Positions 1-8,459 of a stretch of 64,000 bases of DNA are shown piece after piece (position 1 is the stretch's first letter; every line of letters begins with the position of its first letter). The notes under the pieces are model-generated. The model did no database searches, was not told the origin of the DNA, and saw nothing but the letters and a program-made list of their open reading frames with translations. Both the position numbers and the translations under genes were made by a program. Source of the stretch: Eikenella longinqua (GTDB lineage Bacteria > Pseudomonadota > Gammaproteobacteria > Burkholderiales > Neisseriaceae). The stretch spans positions 62,001-126,000 of the forward strand of contig NZ_LXSL01000032.1 of NCBI RefSeq assembly GCF_001648355.1, read 5' to 3'.

Positions 1-267
1 CGGCATGGGCGGGTTGATGCAGTGCGGGCAGATGCCGGTTACGTCTTCATCGTCAAACTCTTGGTGGAAAGCGTCGGGATCGAAGCGGGATTGCTGCAAC
101 ACGGCCTGCGCCAGCGCCTGCTGCTGCACCACGTCGAATTCGTAGCCGAGCAAAATTTCGGCCAGCAGGCCGGTCTCGGCGCGGCTGAACCGGGCGCTAT
201 TGGATTGAATCAGGCGGATGTAATCGGCATTGCGGATTTTTTGTTGCAGTAAAACGGAGATATCCAT
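1..267 (-). CDS. hypothetical protein, C-terminus beyond window edge
   Basis: The first 89 codons of a minus-strand gene run off the left edge of the window. The product starts MDISVLLQQ and is mostly helical and acidic. A CPHC pair close to the edge could be half of a zinc-binding site. I do not recognise the family. Upstream of the ATG there is no clear Shine-Dalgarno sequence, only a degenerate uptake sequence about 20 bases away, so the start is uncertain. It lies downstream of, and on the same strand as, the two pilin genes. Confidence 0.55.
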   Translation of the reverse strand, partial: MDISVLLQQKIRNADYIRLIQSNSARFSRAETGLLAEILLGYEFDVVQQQALAQAVLQQSRFDPDAFHQEFDDEDVTGICPHCINPPMP

Positions 268-337
268 GAAGGAGAAGACTACCTGAAAAAGGTAGGGAAA
301 TTCGGTTGAAGATTTGGTTGGAAATATGGGATTTTAT

Positions 338-808
338 TCAATGCAGCAATTCGCAGTTTTTATCGATATTGTTTCCGCCGGGGAAGACGGTTTTATTATC
401 GCAACGGCTGCTGCTGCTTTCGCAAAGGCGCACAGTTTGGTCTTGGTTAATCAGCAATACGCGAGGTTCTTTGTTCACATCGAAAGCCACGGCTTTAATC
501 GTATATTTATCGCCCAGCACGCCGCGCGCATTGCCTTGGAATTTGATGCAGAAATGGGCGGTTTGGGTAACCGGGATAGCCGGCCAAGAGGTGGAATTGG
601 CTTTGAAAGTGCGGTTTCGCGTATAAAAGCGTTCCATTGCCCGGCTGTTTTCCAACAAAGCAGCATTCGCTTCTTCCAAACGCGATTTGCGCATAAAAGA
701 TTGGTAGGAAGGATAGGCAATCACCGCCAAAACCGCCACAATCGAAATGATCACCAGCAGCTCGATTAAGGTGAACCCGCGCTGTGTGCGAACAGATAAG
801 CCGCTCAT
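338..808 (-). CDS. comP: ComP-like minor type IV pilin, DNA uptake sequence receptor
   Basis: A 156-residue type IV prepilin. An 11-residue leader ends in Gly11, and PilD cleavage before Phe12 would leave mature Glu5 at residue 16, followed by a hydrophobic helix. Four cysteines (87, 129, 136, 152) sit where I recall those of Neisseria ComP, which has two disulfides. Flanking segments such as AALLEN, MERFY, SWPAIPV, FCIKF and KNCELL also match my memory of ComP. ComP is the minor pilin that binds the DNA uptake sequence during transformation, so this copy should prefer the AGGCTACCTGAA dialect of this genome. AAGGAG lies just before the ATG. It sits downstream of another pilin gene on the same strand. 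A different minor pilin such as PilX is the main alternative. Confidence 0.72.
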   Translation of the reverse strand: MSGLSVRTQRGFTLIELLVIISIVAVLAVIAYPSYQSFMRKSRLEEANAALLENSRAMERFYTRNRTFKANSTSWPAIPVTQTAHFCIKFQGNARGVLGDKYTIKAVAFDVNKEPRVLLINQDQTVRLCESSSSRCDNKTVFPGGNNIDKNCELLH

Positions 809-877
809 CTTGCTGCTCCTTATAAATAATGAAGCGGCAGTATAAACGGCTTTGGGGAGAAAGGGAATAGCTTGTTA

Positions 878-1297
878 TCAGTATTGCTCGCAGTTGCTCG
901 TGTTGCCGTCGCTATCAATATTGCACCGGTTTAAAATACCGATGCTGTTGTAATAGATCCCTTTGGTTTCACGAGAATTTCTAGCATTTGGCCTGGCGAT
1001 GATTTCGTAGCTATCCGCTTTTGGCGAACCCGGGGCAAACGTGATATCAAAAAAATCTGTGCTCACCGGTGCTGAAGCCTGATTACCTGCGGTAGTATCA
1101 TTCAGCGTTCTGGCTTTAGAATACAAACGCTCCATACTCCGAGCCTTATCCATGATGCGCGCTTTTGCTTCCTCCATGCGCGCTTTTCGGATGAAAGAGT
1201 CATAGCTGGGGAAGGCAAGCGTTGCCAAAATACCAATAATGACCACAATCATCATCAGCTCCATCAGAGTAAAGCCCTGCACTTTTGATTTATTCAT
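878..1297 (-). CDS. type IV minor pilin (PilE/PilX-like prepilin)
   Basis: A 139-residue prepilin with the short leader MNKSKVQG cut before FTLMEL (mature Glu5 present) and a standard N-terminal hydrophobic helix. Two cysteines near the C-terminus (NRCNID and NCEQY) would close a D-region loop. The start at 1297 is preferred over an in-frame ATG 11 codons upstream because it gives a normal leader length and follows GAAGGGA. It is transcribed toward comP with an intergenic space of about 70 bases, so they may form a unit. It should be incorporated into, or prime, the pilus fibre. Its role cannot be narrowed to PilX, PilV or another minor pilin from sequence alone. Confidence 0.7.
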   Translation of the reverse strand: MNKSKVQGFTLMELMMIVVIIGILATLAFPSYDSFIRKARMEEAKARIMDKARSMERLYSKARTLNDTTAGNQASAPVSTDFFDITFAPGSPKADSYEIIARPNARNSRETKGIYYNSIGILNRCNIDSDGNTSNCEQY

Positions 1298-1474
1298 TAT
1301 TTTCCCTTCAACGTCTTTACACCCCAGCAAGCACCAATACTTTTATTTTTATGGTGTAACCCACTATTTTTCAAACTGCAATTAAACAGGCTACCTGAAA
1401 GCAGGAGCTTTACGAAACCCAAACCGCCCGTAAGCATCTTTCCCTACTTTTCAGGTAGCCGCTCCCTTTAAATC

Positions 1475-2206
1475 CTAATCCGGCTGGCTTCTCGCCCGGT
1501 AAATCTCTTCCTTCATCTGGCGTATTGCAGCCGGCAAACCCAAAAACAGCGCCTGTGCAATCAGCGCATGGCCGATATTCAACTCGCGAATCGGCAGAAT
1601 ACGCGCCACCGGTGCCACATTGTGAATCGTTAAGCCGTGACCGGCGTTTACCACCAAGCCCAGTTCCGAAGCGAAGTATGCCGCTTCTTCCAACCGCAGC
1701 AACTCACTTTGCCGCACCGTATGCGAAACCGCATCGGCATAGGCACCGGTGTGCAGCTCAATGGCTTGCGCACCAACATCACGTGCCGCGCGGATTTGCT
1801 GCTCGTCGGCATCAATAAACAACGACACGCGGATACCAGCTGCATTCAGCTTCTGCGTAAACTCTGCCACCTTCTGCTGCTGCGCCAACACATCCAAGCC
1901 GCCTTCGGTGGTCACTTCCTGCCGTTTTTCCGGCACGATGCACACATCTTCCGGCTGCACCTGCAAGGCGTTTTCCAACATTTCTTCGGTAAGCGCCATT
2001 TCCAAATTCATCCGCGTACGGATGGCTTGTTTGATGGCAAATACATCTACATCTTTGATGTGACGGCGGTCTTCACGCAAGTGCAGAGTAATCAAATCGG
2101 CACCGTGGGTTTCCGCCACCAACGCCGCTTCCAGCGGGCTGGGGTAAATCGTGCCGCGTGCATTGCGCACCGTGGCAACGTGGTCGATATTTACGCCTAA
2201 AAGCAT
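1475..2206 (-). CDS. pdxJ: pyridoxine 5'-phosphate synthase
   Basis: PdxJ closes the pyridine ring of vitamin B6 by condensing 3-amino-2-oxopropyl phosphate with 1-deoxy-D-xylulose 5-phosphate in the DXP-dependent pathway. The 243-residue length is normal. The N-terminal NIDHVATVRNARG segment, the HLREDRRHI phosphate-binding region and the ELHTGAYAD segment are characteristic of this TIM barrel. The start follows a strong AGGAAAGGA. It lies downstream of recO on the same strand, the common recO-pdxJ order. The DXP substrate links it to dxr at 54 kb. Confidence 0.95.
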   Translation of the reverse strand: MLLGVNIDHVATVRNARGTIYPSPLEAALVAETHGADLITLHLREDRRHIKDVDVFAIKQAIRTRMNLEMALTEEMLENALQVQPEDVCIVPEKRQEVTTEGGLDVLAQQQKVAEFTQKLNAAGIRVSLFIDADEQQIRAARDVGAQAIELHTGAYADAVSHTVRQSELLRLEEAAYFASELGLVVNAGHGLTIHNVAPVARILPIRELNIGHALIAQALFLGLPAAIRQMKEEIYRARSQPD

Positions 2207-2381
2207 ATTCCGTCCTTTCCTGAATACCTAGTCGGCATCATAAATGACACACGCTTAAATTATATAAGCAACATGCGTGCCATCCATCATTACTTCTTAC
2301 AAAACATTGCCGACACTATACAATTCAATCAAATCGCTCTCAATTACACCAACTACTTGGAGTCACTTACAAATCCCAAGG

Positions 2382-3122
2382 CTACCTGAAAGCCTGTATC
2401 TGCTGCAACACCTGGCGCGATTTAATCCCCTCCGGCAGGCGGGAATCCAGCAGCAGGCGGGTAATCTGCCGCGCCTGCTGCAAGGCGGCGGCATCGGCAA
2501 ATTCACCGCTATCCAGCTGCATCAGCACTTCGCCGCACGCCGCCACGCCGCTCTGGATTTCGTGCGCAGGCAAGGCGCGGCGCTGTTCCAGCGGCAGCAC
2601 GGCGTGTTCGGGGCGCAGCCAGTATTGCCGTGCGGCCTCCACCGGCCTGCCATCGCTGTCGTGCCGCAAATCGGGCGCATAGCCGGACAGCGTGAGCAGC
2701 GCCCATTCGAAGCGGCGCAACGCGGCGGCATGGTTCGGCTCGCTGCACAAGGCGCGCATAACTTGGCGCAAAGCCTCATACAGCGCGGGCTGCGGGTCTT
2801 CGCGCGCGGTGAGCTTCTGCACCAGCTCGTTCACATACAGCCCGCTGAGCAGCGCCTTGCCCTGCGGCTGCGGCCAGCCACCCAGCCATTCGGCGCGGTG
2901 CAGCGTTTTCAGCTCTTCCCGCCCATACCAGGCTACCTGCACCGGCACAAACGGCACCAGCACGCCGCGCAGCTCGCTCTGCCGCTTGCGCGCGCTGCGC
3001 GCCACCACCGTCACCCGCCCGTAGTCGCGGCTGTAGAGCTCCGCCAGCAGGCTGGTTTCGCGCCACGGCGTGGCCGACAGCAGGAAGGCCGGCTGGGAAT
3101 CGATGCGGTTGAGCTGTTTCAT
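2382..3122 (-). CDS. recO: DNA repair protein RecO
   Basis: RecO anneals single strands and, with RecR, loads RecA in the RecFOR repair pathway, which also supports natural transformation. The 246-residue product starts MKQLNRIDSQPAFLLSATPWRETS, with an N-terminal OB fold (SLLAELYSRDYGRVTVVARSAR) and a helical C-terminus. No four-cysteine zinc motif is visible, as in many proteobacterial RecO proteins. The start at 3122 replaces a 17-codon in-frame extension with no RecO similarity. An uptake sequence overlaps its 3' end. Confidence 0.9.
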   Translation of the reverse strand: MKQLNRIDSQPAFLLSATPWRETSLLAELYSRDYGRVTVVARSARKRQSELRGVLVPFVPVQVAWYGREELKTLHRAEWLGGWPQPQGKALLSGLYVNELVQKLTAREDPQPALYEALRQVMRALCSEPNHAAALRRFEWALLTLSGYAPDLRHDSDGRPVEAARQYWLRPEHAVLPLEQRRALPAHEIQSGVAACGEVLMQLDSGEFADAAALQQARQITRLLLDSRLPEGIKSRQVLQQIQAFR

Positions 3123-3364
3123 GTGGGGTATCAAAAGGATGAATAGAAGCCGGCCTGTGCGTTCGGCCGGCATTTTTCGCTTCGCGGGCGCTTGGCCTTA
3201 GCCGCGCCAAGGTATCGTTTTAGCGAATGCGCCCCGCTCATTTTTAACTCCGTTGAAGCTCACGTTTTCAGGTAGCCTTTATGGGCGTTGAAAATGGCGG
3301 TAGCGGTTTGCCTGCAAACGATTTGGCCGGTTTTCAGGTAGCCTGAAGCCGGTTTGGCTGGGCT

Positions 3365-4348
3365 TTATCTGCGGCGGCCCTCGCCCGGCAGCGGCATATC
3401 CACCCACTTCATCACCGAGGCTACTTCCGCTGCGTTCAGCTCATAAAACTGCCCGCGTTTCAAACGGTTAGGCAAAGCAATCGGCCCGAAGCCGGTGCGC
3501 ACCAGGCGGCTCACGGTGAGGCCGAAGTGCTCGAAAATACGGCGCACTTCGCGGTTGCGCCCCTCTTTGAGCACCACATTATACCATTTGTTCGCGCCCT
3601 CCCCGCCCTGGCTGTGGATGCGCTCCACCTGCGCCAGGCCGTCTTCCAGCATCACGCCTTCGCCGGTGAGCTGGCGCATCTGCTCGATTTCCAGCTCGCC
3701 CAACACGCGCACTGCATATTCGCGCTCCACCTCGAAGCTCGGGTGGGCGAAACGGTTGGCCAGCTCGCCGGAAGTGGTGAGGATCAGCAGGCCGCTGGTG
3801 TTGATGTCCAAGCGCCCGATGGCCACCCAGCGGCTGCTCGCCGCCTGCGGCAGGCGGTCGAAAATGCTCACGCGCCCTTGCGGGTCGTCGCGCGATACGA
3901 TTTCGCCTTCCTGCTTGTAATACAAGATGATACGCGGCAACCTATCCGGCCATTTCAGCTTCACCACGCTGCCTTTCACCAGCACTTGGTCATCCGGCTG
4001 CACCTTGTCGCCCAGCTGCGCCGGCTTGCCGTTTACCGAAACCCAGCCGTTTTGAATCCACTCCTCCATCTCGCGGCGCGAGCCCACGCCGGAAGCGGCC
4101 AACGCCTTTTGCAGGCGCACCGGCTCGATGCCGCTCAAATCTGAACGCTGCTCCTGAAGCTGGCGCACGCGGCTCTGCACTTTCTGGTTAGCTGGGCGCA
4201 CGGCCAGCTTTTTCGCCCGCGCCACACGCGTTTTCGGCGCAGAGGGTGCGTTGCCCGCTTTGTCGCGCGCCTGTCGCTTGGGGCTACCTGAAAATTTTTC
4301 ATCGGCGCGGCGTAGGCCAGGCTTGCTGGAAGAGTTTTGTTTTTTCAT
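3365..4348 (-). CDS. rluB: 23S rRNA pseudouridine synthase RluB-type
   Basis: A 327-residue pseudouridine synthase of the RsuA/RluB/E/F family, predicted to modify U2605 of 23S rRNA. A basic, low-complexity N-terminal tail (residues 1-75) precedes an S4 RNA-binding domain (about 77-125, RLQKALAASGVGSRREMEEWI). The catalytic domain follows, with Asp181 in GRLDINTSGLL. The C-terminal segment KEGRNREVRRIFEHFG is typical of the RluB branch. An uptake sequence in the 5' coding region encodes FSGS near residue 20. The gene stands alone on the minus strand, with a terminator-poor gap upstream. Confidence 0.9.
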   Translation of the reverse strand: MKKQNSSSKPGLRRADEKFSGSPKRQARDKAGNAPSAPKTRVARAKKLAVRPANQKVQSRVRQLQEQRSDLSGIEPVRLQKALAASGVGSRREMEEWIQNGWVSVNGKPAQLGDKVQPDDQVLVKGSVVKLKWPDRLPRIILYYKQEGEIVSRDDPQGRVSIFDRLPQAASSRWVAIGRLDINTSGLLILTTSGELANRFAHPSFEVEREYAVRVLGELEIEQMRQLTGEGVMLEDGLAQVERIHSQGGEGANKWYNVVLKEGRNREVRRIFEHFGLTVSRLVRTGFGPIALPNRLKRGQFYELNAAEVASVMKWVDMPLPGEGRRR

Positions 4349-4787
4349 CGGGTTATCCTAACTCGTGATATTGATCGACGGTTCTTCTGCGGCACGGGGC
4401 GGCAGGGTTTCTGTGAAAAAGGCTACCTGAAAATGTGAACTTACACGGAGTAAAAATCAGCAACGCGACTTTCGCCCAAACCATATTTCGGCAAAACCAT
4501 AGCGGAATTTTTGTGCGGCTCAAGCGGCAAGCCGATAGACAATGGAAACGGCGTTTCTCGGCAGCGGCAAAGGGCAGTTTACGTTTGCGGCACAATGTGC
4601 CGTAGATTGGCGTTTTTGCGGATTACTCTACAAACGCACGATTCGGTTGGCGCTGAAGTTTCAGCCACCCTGAAGCTGCCTGTTATTTTTAGTTTCGCAG
4701 AAATTCCACTCCCTTCGGAAACATCGTTTTCAGGTAGCCTGCTGCCGGGGGAGGCTATCTGAAAATCTGTGCGGCCGTTTGCATGGT
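4349..4787. other. intergenic gap without a convincing gene
   Basis: About 440 bases between spoT and rluB. Short open frames exist on both strands but show no recognisable protein, no ribosome binding site and no neighbour support. Uptake sequences lie near 4420 and 4731. This may be a decayed gene, but I cannot identify it. Confidence 0.5.
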
Positions 4788-7319
4788 TTAGTGGCGCTGC
4801 ACTTTGCGCACTTGGGGGATGGTGTAGAGGGCGTGGATGATTTGGCGCAGTTGGGTGTGGTCGGCCACTTGGAGGTCGAAGCGGAATTCGATGAAGCCGT
4901 CGCCGTTTTCTTTGGCTGAGCTGAGGGTGTCAACGGATTCGATGTCGGCGCCGTGGCCGGATACGGCTTGGGCCATGGCGGCGAGCAGGCCGTGGGCGCG
5001 TTTGGCGGATACGGTGATGCTGGTGGGGTAGTGTTTTTTCTGTTCGATGCCTTCCCAGTTGGCGTCGAGCTGCTGCTCGGGCGGGGCTTTGAGGGTGTTG
5101 GGGCAGGTGTCGCGGTGGATGATGAGGCCGTGGTCTTTCACCAGGAGGGCTTTGATGCTGTCGCCGGGGATGGGGCGGCAGCAGGGGGCGAGCTGGATGC
5201 GGCCGCTGTCGCTGCTGCCCACGCTGATGGGGGCGATTTTCACGCTGCTGCTGTTGGGCTGTTTGCCGGCGAGCTCGGCGATGTGCATGGCCACGGATAC
5301 GGGGGCGAGCCTGCCCATGCCCACGTCGTAGAGGATGTCTTCGAAGCTGGTGTTTTTGCGGCTGAGGTCGTCGAGGTAGCTTTGTTTGAGGTCTTCGGAG
5401 AGGAGCAAATCTTGCGGAAGCAGGCCGGTGAGGGCGCGCTGGAGGAGCTGCTCGCCGAGGCGCACGGCGTCGCCGCGGTCGATGTGTTTGAGCTTGTTGC
5501 GGATGGCGCTGCGGGCGCGGCCGGAAATGACGAAGTTGAGCCAAGCGGGGTTGGGGCGGGCGATGTTGGAGGTGATGATTTCCACGCTGTCGCCGGTGCG
5601 CAGGCGGGTGCGCAGGGGCACCATGGTGTTGTTCACGCGGGCGGCGATGCAGCGGTGGCCGATATCGGTGTGCACGGCGTAGGCGAAATCCACGGGGGTG
5701 GCGCCTTCGGGCAGCACGAGGATTTTGCCTTTGGGGGTGAACACATACACTTCGCGCGGGAACAAATCGACTTTAACATGCTCGAGGAATTCGATGGCGT
5801 TGTCCCCCTGGGCTTGGAAGTCGAGGATGTTTTGCAGCCATTGGTGGGTGCGCTGGGCGGCGGGGTCGTTTTCGGCGTTTTTGTAGAGCAGGTGGCTGGC
5901 CACGCCTTCTTCGGCCACTTTGTCCATCTCGCGGGTGCGGATTTGCACTTCTATCGGCAGGCCGAAGGGGCCGACGAGGGTGGTGTGCAGGCTTTGGTAG
6001 CCGTTGGCCTTGGGGATGGCGATGTAGTCTTTGATGTGGCCGGGCTTGGGCTTGTAGAGGCTGTGCAGCGCACCGAGGGCGGCGTAGCAGGCGGGGATGT
6101 TGTTCACAATTACGCGGAAGCCGTAGATGTCCATCACTTCGGAGAAATGCAGTTTTTTATCCTGCATTTTCTTGTAGATGCTGTAGAGGTTTTTCTCTTT
6201 GCCGCGGATTTTGGCTTCGATGTTGGCGCTCACCAGGCGCTGGCTGAAGGCGCTCAGCACTTTGCCCACCACGTCGCGGCGGTTGCGGCGGCTGGCTTCG
6301 CGGGCGCGCTCGAGTACGGTGTAGCGGTTGGGCAGCAGGTATTTGAAGGAGAGGTCTTGCAGTTCGCGGTAGGCGTGGTTCAGGCCAATGCGGTTGGCGA
6401 GCTGGGCGTAGATTTCCAGCGTTTCGCGGGCGATACGGCGGCGGCTGTCGGGCTTTTTGGCATCGAGCGTGCGCATGTTGTGCAGGCGGTCGGAAAGTTT
6501 GACGATGATGACGCGGATGTCTTTGGTCATCGCCATGATGAGCTTGCGGAAGCTTTCGGCCTGGTGTTCGGCCTGGCTGTCGTATTCGAGCTTTTCGAGC
6601 TTGGAGAGGCCGTCTACCATGTCGGCGATGGCTTGGCCGAATTCGGCGGCAAGCTCTTCTTTGCTGGTGCCGGTGTCTTCGAGCACGTCGTGCAGCACGC
6701 CGGCGCAGAGGCCTTGGGCGTCGATGTGCCATTCGGCGAGCTGCTGGGCCACGGCCATGGGGTGGGTGATGTAGGGCACGCCGCTGTTGCGGAATTGGTT
6801 TTGGTGGGCGCGGATGCCGAAATCGCAGGCGCGGTTGAGCAGGGCTTGGTCTTCGGTTTTCAGGTAGCCTGCGGCGCGCAGCAGGGCTTGGCGGCTGCGC
6901 TCGATGATGAGGTGGTAAACTTCGTTGATTTGCCGGCGGCAGCGGTTGAGCTGGGCTTCGCGGCCTTCGCTGCCGGCGGTGTGGATGTGGTGGTGGATGA
7001 TTTCGGTGCACACGTCGCCGAATTGGGGCTGGAGCAGCCCGATGTCGGCCTGGGTGCCGAGGTCTTCCATGGCGGTTTGAATCAGCACGGCGCACAGGGC
7101 GTGCACGCGTTGTTTTTCTTCGGCCAGGGCGGTGGCGAGATCGAAGGCGCGGGCGAGTTTGTCGGTGTGCCCCTGCTGCTCGGCGGTTTGGTAAACGTAG
7201 GCGCAGGCGGCTTCCAAGAGCGCCCAGCGTTCCATTTTTTTCAGGTAGCCTGTTTGGGCAAACAGGGTTTCCCGCAGGGCGGCGATGGAGGGGTTGTAAC
7301 CGATGCTCGCGGCAATCAT
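4788..7319 (-). CDS. spoT: bifunctional (p)ppGpp synthetase/hydrolase SpoT with N-terminal extension
   Basis: An RSH protein that makes and degrades the alarmone (p)ppGpp. Domains in order: an N-terminal extension (1-150), an HD hydrolase (about 165-300, with H186, H210-D211 and E214-D215 all present), the synthetase (RGKEKNLYSIYKKM, DIYGFRVIV, ANGYQSLHTTL), a TGS domain (VYVFTPKGKILVLPEG) and a C-terminal ACT domain. At 843 residues it is over 100 longer than usual SpoT. Residues 50-115 of the extension resemble a degenerate HD-type helical segment. Two in-frame uptake sequences encode GYLKK (24-28) and GYLKT (151-155). The start is uncertain; Met29 is an alternative. It follows rpoZ by 12 bases in the gmk-rpoZ-spoT order. 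Confidence 0.9.
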   Translation of the reverse strand: MIAASIGYNPSIAALRETLFAQTGYLKKMERWALLEAACAYVYQTAEQQGHTDKLARAFDLATALAEEKQRVHALCAVLIQTAMEDLGTQADIGLLQPQFGDVCTEIIHHHIHTAGSEGREAQLNRCRRQINEVYHLIIERSRQALLRAAGYLKTEDQALLNRACDFGIRAHQNQFRNSGVPYITHPMAVAQQLAEWHIDAQGLCAGVLHDVLEDTGTSKEELAAEFGQAIADMVDGLSKLEKLEYDSQAEHQAESFRKLIMAMTKDIRVIIVKLSDRLHNMRTLDAKKPDSRRRIARETLEIYAQLANRIGLNHAYRELQDLSFKYLLPNRYTVLERAREASRRNRRDVVGKVLSAFSQRLVSANIEAKIRGKEKNLYSIYKKMQDKKLHFSEVMDIYGFRVIVNNIPACYAALGALHSLYKPKPGHIKDYIAIPKANGYQSLHTTLVGPFGLPIEVQIRTREMDKVAEEGVASHLLYKNAENDPAAQRTHQWLQNILDFQAQGDNAIEFLEHVKVDLFPREVYVFTPKGKILVLPEGATPVDFAYAVHTDIGHRCIAARVNNTMVPLRTRLRTGDSVEIITSNIARPNPAWLNFVISGRARSAIRNKLKHIDRGDAVRLGEQLLQRALTGLLPQDLLLSEDLKQSYLDDLSRKNTSFEDILYDVGMGRLAPVSVAMHIAELAGKQPNSSSVKIAPISVGSSDSGRIQLAPCCRPIPGDSIKALLVKDHGLIIHRDTCPNTLKAPPEQQLDANWEGIEQKKHYPTSITVSAKRAHGLLAAMAQAVSGHGADIESVDTLSSAKENGDGFIEFRFDLQVADHTQLRQIIHALYTIPQVRKVQRH

Positions 7320-7331
7320 GATGGCTCGGGA

Positions 7332-7538
7332 TTACTTGTTGCGCGAGAGGATTTCTTCGCCGATTTGGCCGGCGGCGATTTCGCGCAGGGCGGTGACGGT
7401 GGGCTTGTTGTTGCGGATGTCGTCTACCAGGGGCATGGAGCCGTTGGCGAGCTGGCGGGCGCGGTAGGCGGCGGCCAGGGTGAGGTTGAAGTGGTTGGGG
7501 ATGCGGCCGATGCAGTCTTCTACGGTAATGCGTGCCAT
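7332..7538 (-). CDS. rpoZ: RNA polymerase omega subunit
   Basis: The 68-residue omega subunit assists folding and assembly of the beta' subunit and helps form the ppGpp site on RNA polymerase. MARITVEDC at the start, NHFNLTLAAAYRARQL and the conserved ALREIAAGQI stretch identify it. It lies between gmk and spoT, the standard proteobacterial order that groups alarmone synthesis with its target. Confidence 0.96.
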   Translation of the reverse strand: MARITVEDCIGRIPNHFNLTLAAAYRARQLANGSMPLVDDIRNNKPTVTALREIAAGQIGEEILSRNK

Positions 7539-7578
7539 GGTGTGTTCCTTATATGTGTTGGTGAAAAGGGATAAAGGG

Positions 7579-7619
7579 TTTCAGGTAGCCTTTTGGCAGA
7601 TGGGGCTACCTGAAAAATA
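7579..7619. terminator. inverted uptake-sequence pair between gmk and rpoZ
   Basis: TTTCAGGTAGCC and GGCTACCTGAAA form a hairpin with a loop of about 14 bases. The element lies between the end of gmk and the start of rpoZ, so it may attenuate rather than end the transcript. Confidence 0.55.
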
Positions 7620-8237
7620 TCAGGCGTTTTCGCTGCTGCCAGCGAGCAGTTGGTGCACAAAGGGCTCTTGGTTTTCGCGGCGGAAGCGCTGGGATTTGAT
7701 GATGTGCAGCAGGGCGTTTTCGGCGGCCACGAGGTCGTCGTTGACCACGAGGTAGTCGAACAGGGCGGCCTGCTCGATTTCGCTGCGGGCTTCGGCCAGC
7801 CGCCGGGCGATGACTTCGGGGGCGTCGGCGGCGCGCTGGCGCAGGCGTTGCTCCAGGGTTTGCAGCGAGGGCGGGGCGATGAAGATGCTGTGCGCCTGCG
7901 GCAGCTGGCGGCGGATTTGCTCGGCGCCTTGGGTGTCGATTTCGAGGATGACATCTACCCCTTGGCGGGTGAGGCTTTCTAGGCTTTGGGTGCTGGTGCC
8001 GTAGTAGTTGCCGTACACTTGGGCGTATTCCACGAATTGGCTTTCTTCTATCATGCGCTCGAATTCGGGCACGCTCACAAAGTGGTAGTGTTTGCCGTTT
8101 TCCTCGCCGCGGCGCGGGGCGCGGGTGGTGTGCGACACGGACACACGGATGTCGGCATGATGCTGGAGCAGCCGGGAAATCAGCGTGGTTTTGCCGGTGC
8201 CGGAGGCGGCGGAGATGACGAAAATGTTGCCTTGCAT
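7620..8237 (-). CDS. gmk: guanylate kinase
   Basis: Guanylate kinase phosphorylates GMP to GDP with ATP in purine nucleotide metabolism. The 205-residue length is normal. The P-loop SAASGTGKTTL is at the N-terminus. SVSHTTRAPRRGEENGKHYHFV is the GMP-binding region, and the LID region carries RQRAADAPEVIARRL. It heads the gmk-rpoZ-spoT group and is divergent from pyrG. Confidence 0.96.
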   Translation of the reverse strand: MQGNIFVISAASGTGKTTLISRLLQHHADIRVSVSHTTRAPRRGEENGKHYHFVSVPEFERMIEESQFVEYAQVYGNYYGTSTQSLESLTRQGVDVILEIDTQGAEQIRRQLPQAHSIFIAPPSLQTLEQRLRQRAADAPEVIARRLAEARSEIEQAALFDYLVVNDDLVAAENALLHIIKSQRFRRENQEPFVHQLLAGSSENA

Positions 8238-8335
8238 GGTGTGAAATGTTTTGGTGTGGAGTTTGGGCGTATTATCGCATAGGGTTCAGGCCTTTGAAAG
8301 GGCGGCCGATAGGGCTTTTCAATCTGCCCGCGGCT

Positions 8336-8388
8336 GGTTTTCAGGTAGCCTCAACTTGGCCTGCGCGGGCTTGGGGCTACCTGAAAAC
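8336..8388. repeat. inverted uptake-sequence pair between divergent gmk and pyrG
   Basis: TTTTCAGGTAGCC and GGGCTACCTGAAAA flank about 25 bases in the space shared by the two divergent genes. Because it lies upstream of both genes it cannot be a simple terminator here. It is one example of the AG-eikDUS repeat (AGGCTACCTGAA) found throughout the window. Confidence 0.85.
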
Positions 8389-8459
8389 CAGCCGCCCCCG
8401 CGCTTTTGCTTTTGCGGGAAACGGGGTAAAATCGCGCTTTCCAAAACGGGCATTGCATC

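Noticed and set aside
4353..4762. Two short overlapping open frames in the rluB-spoT gap
   Set aside because: No ribosome binding site, no recognisable sequence and opposite strands over the same bases.
4953..7574. 873-codon open frame on the plus strand
   Set aside because: It is the antisense of spoT, rpoZ and the start of gmk. Its Gly/Val/Ala/Phe-rich composition is a codon-bias shadow, and it has no recognisable domain.
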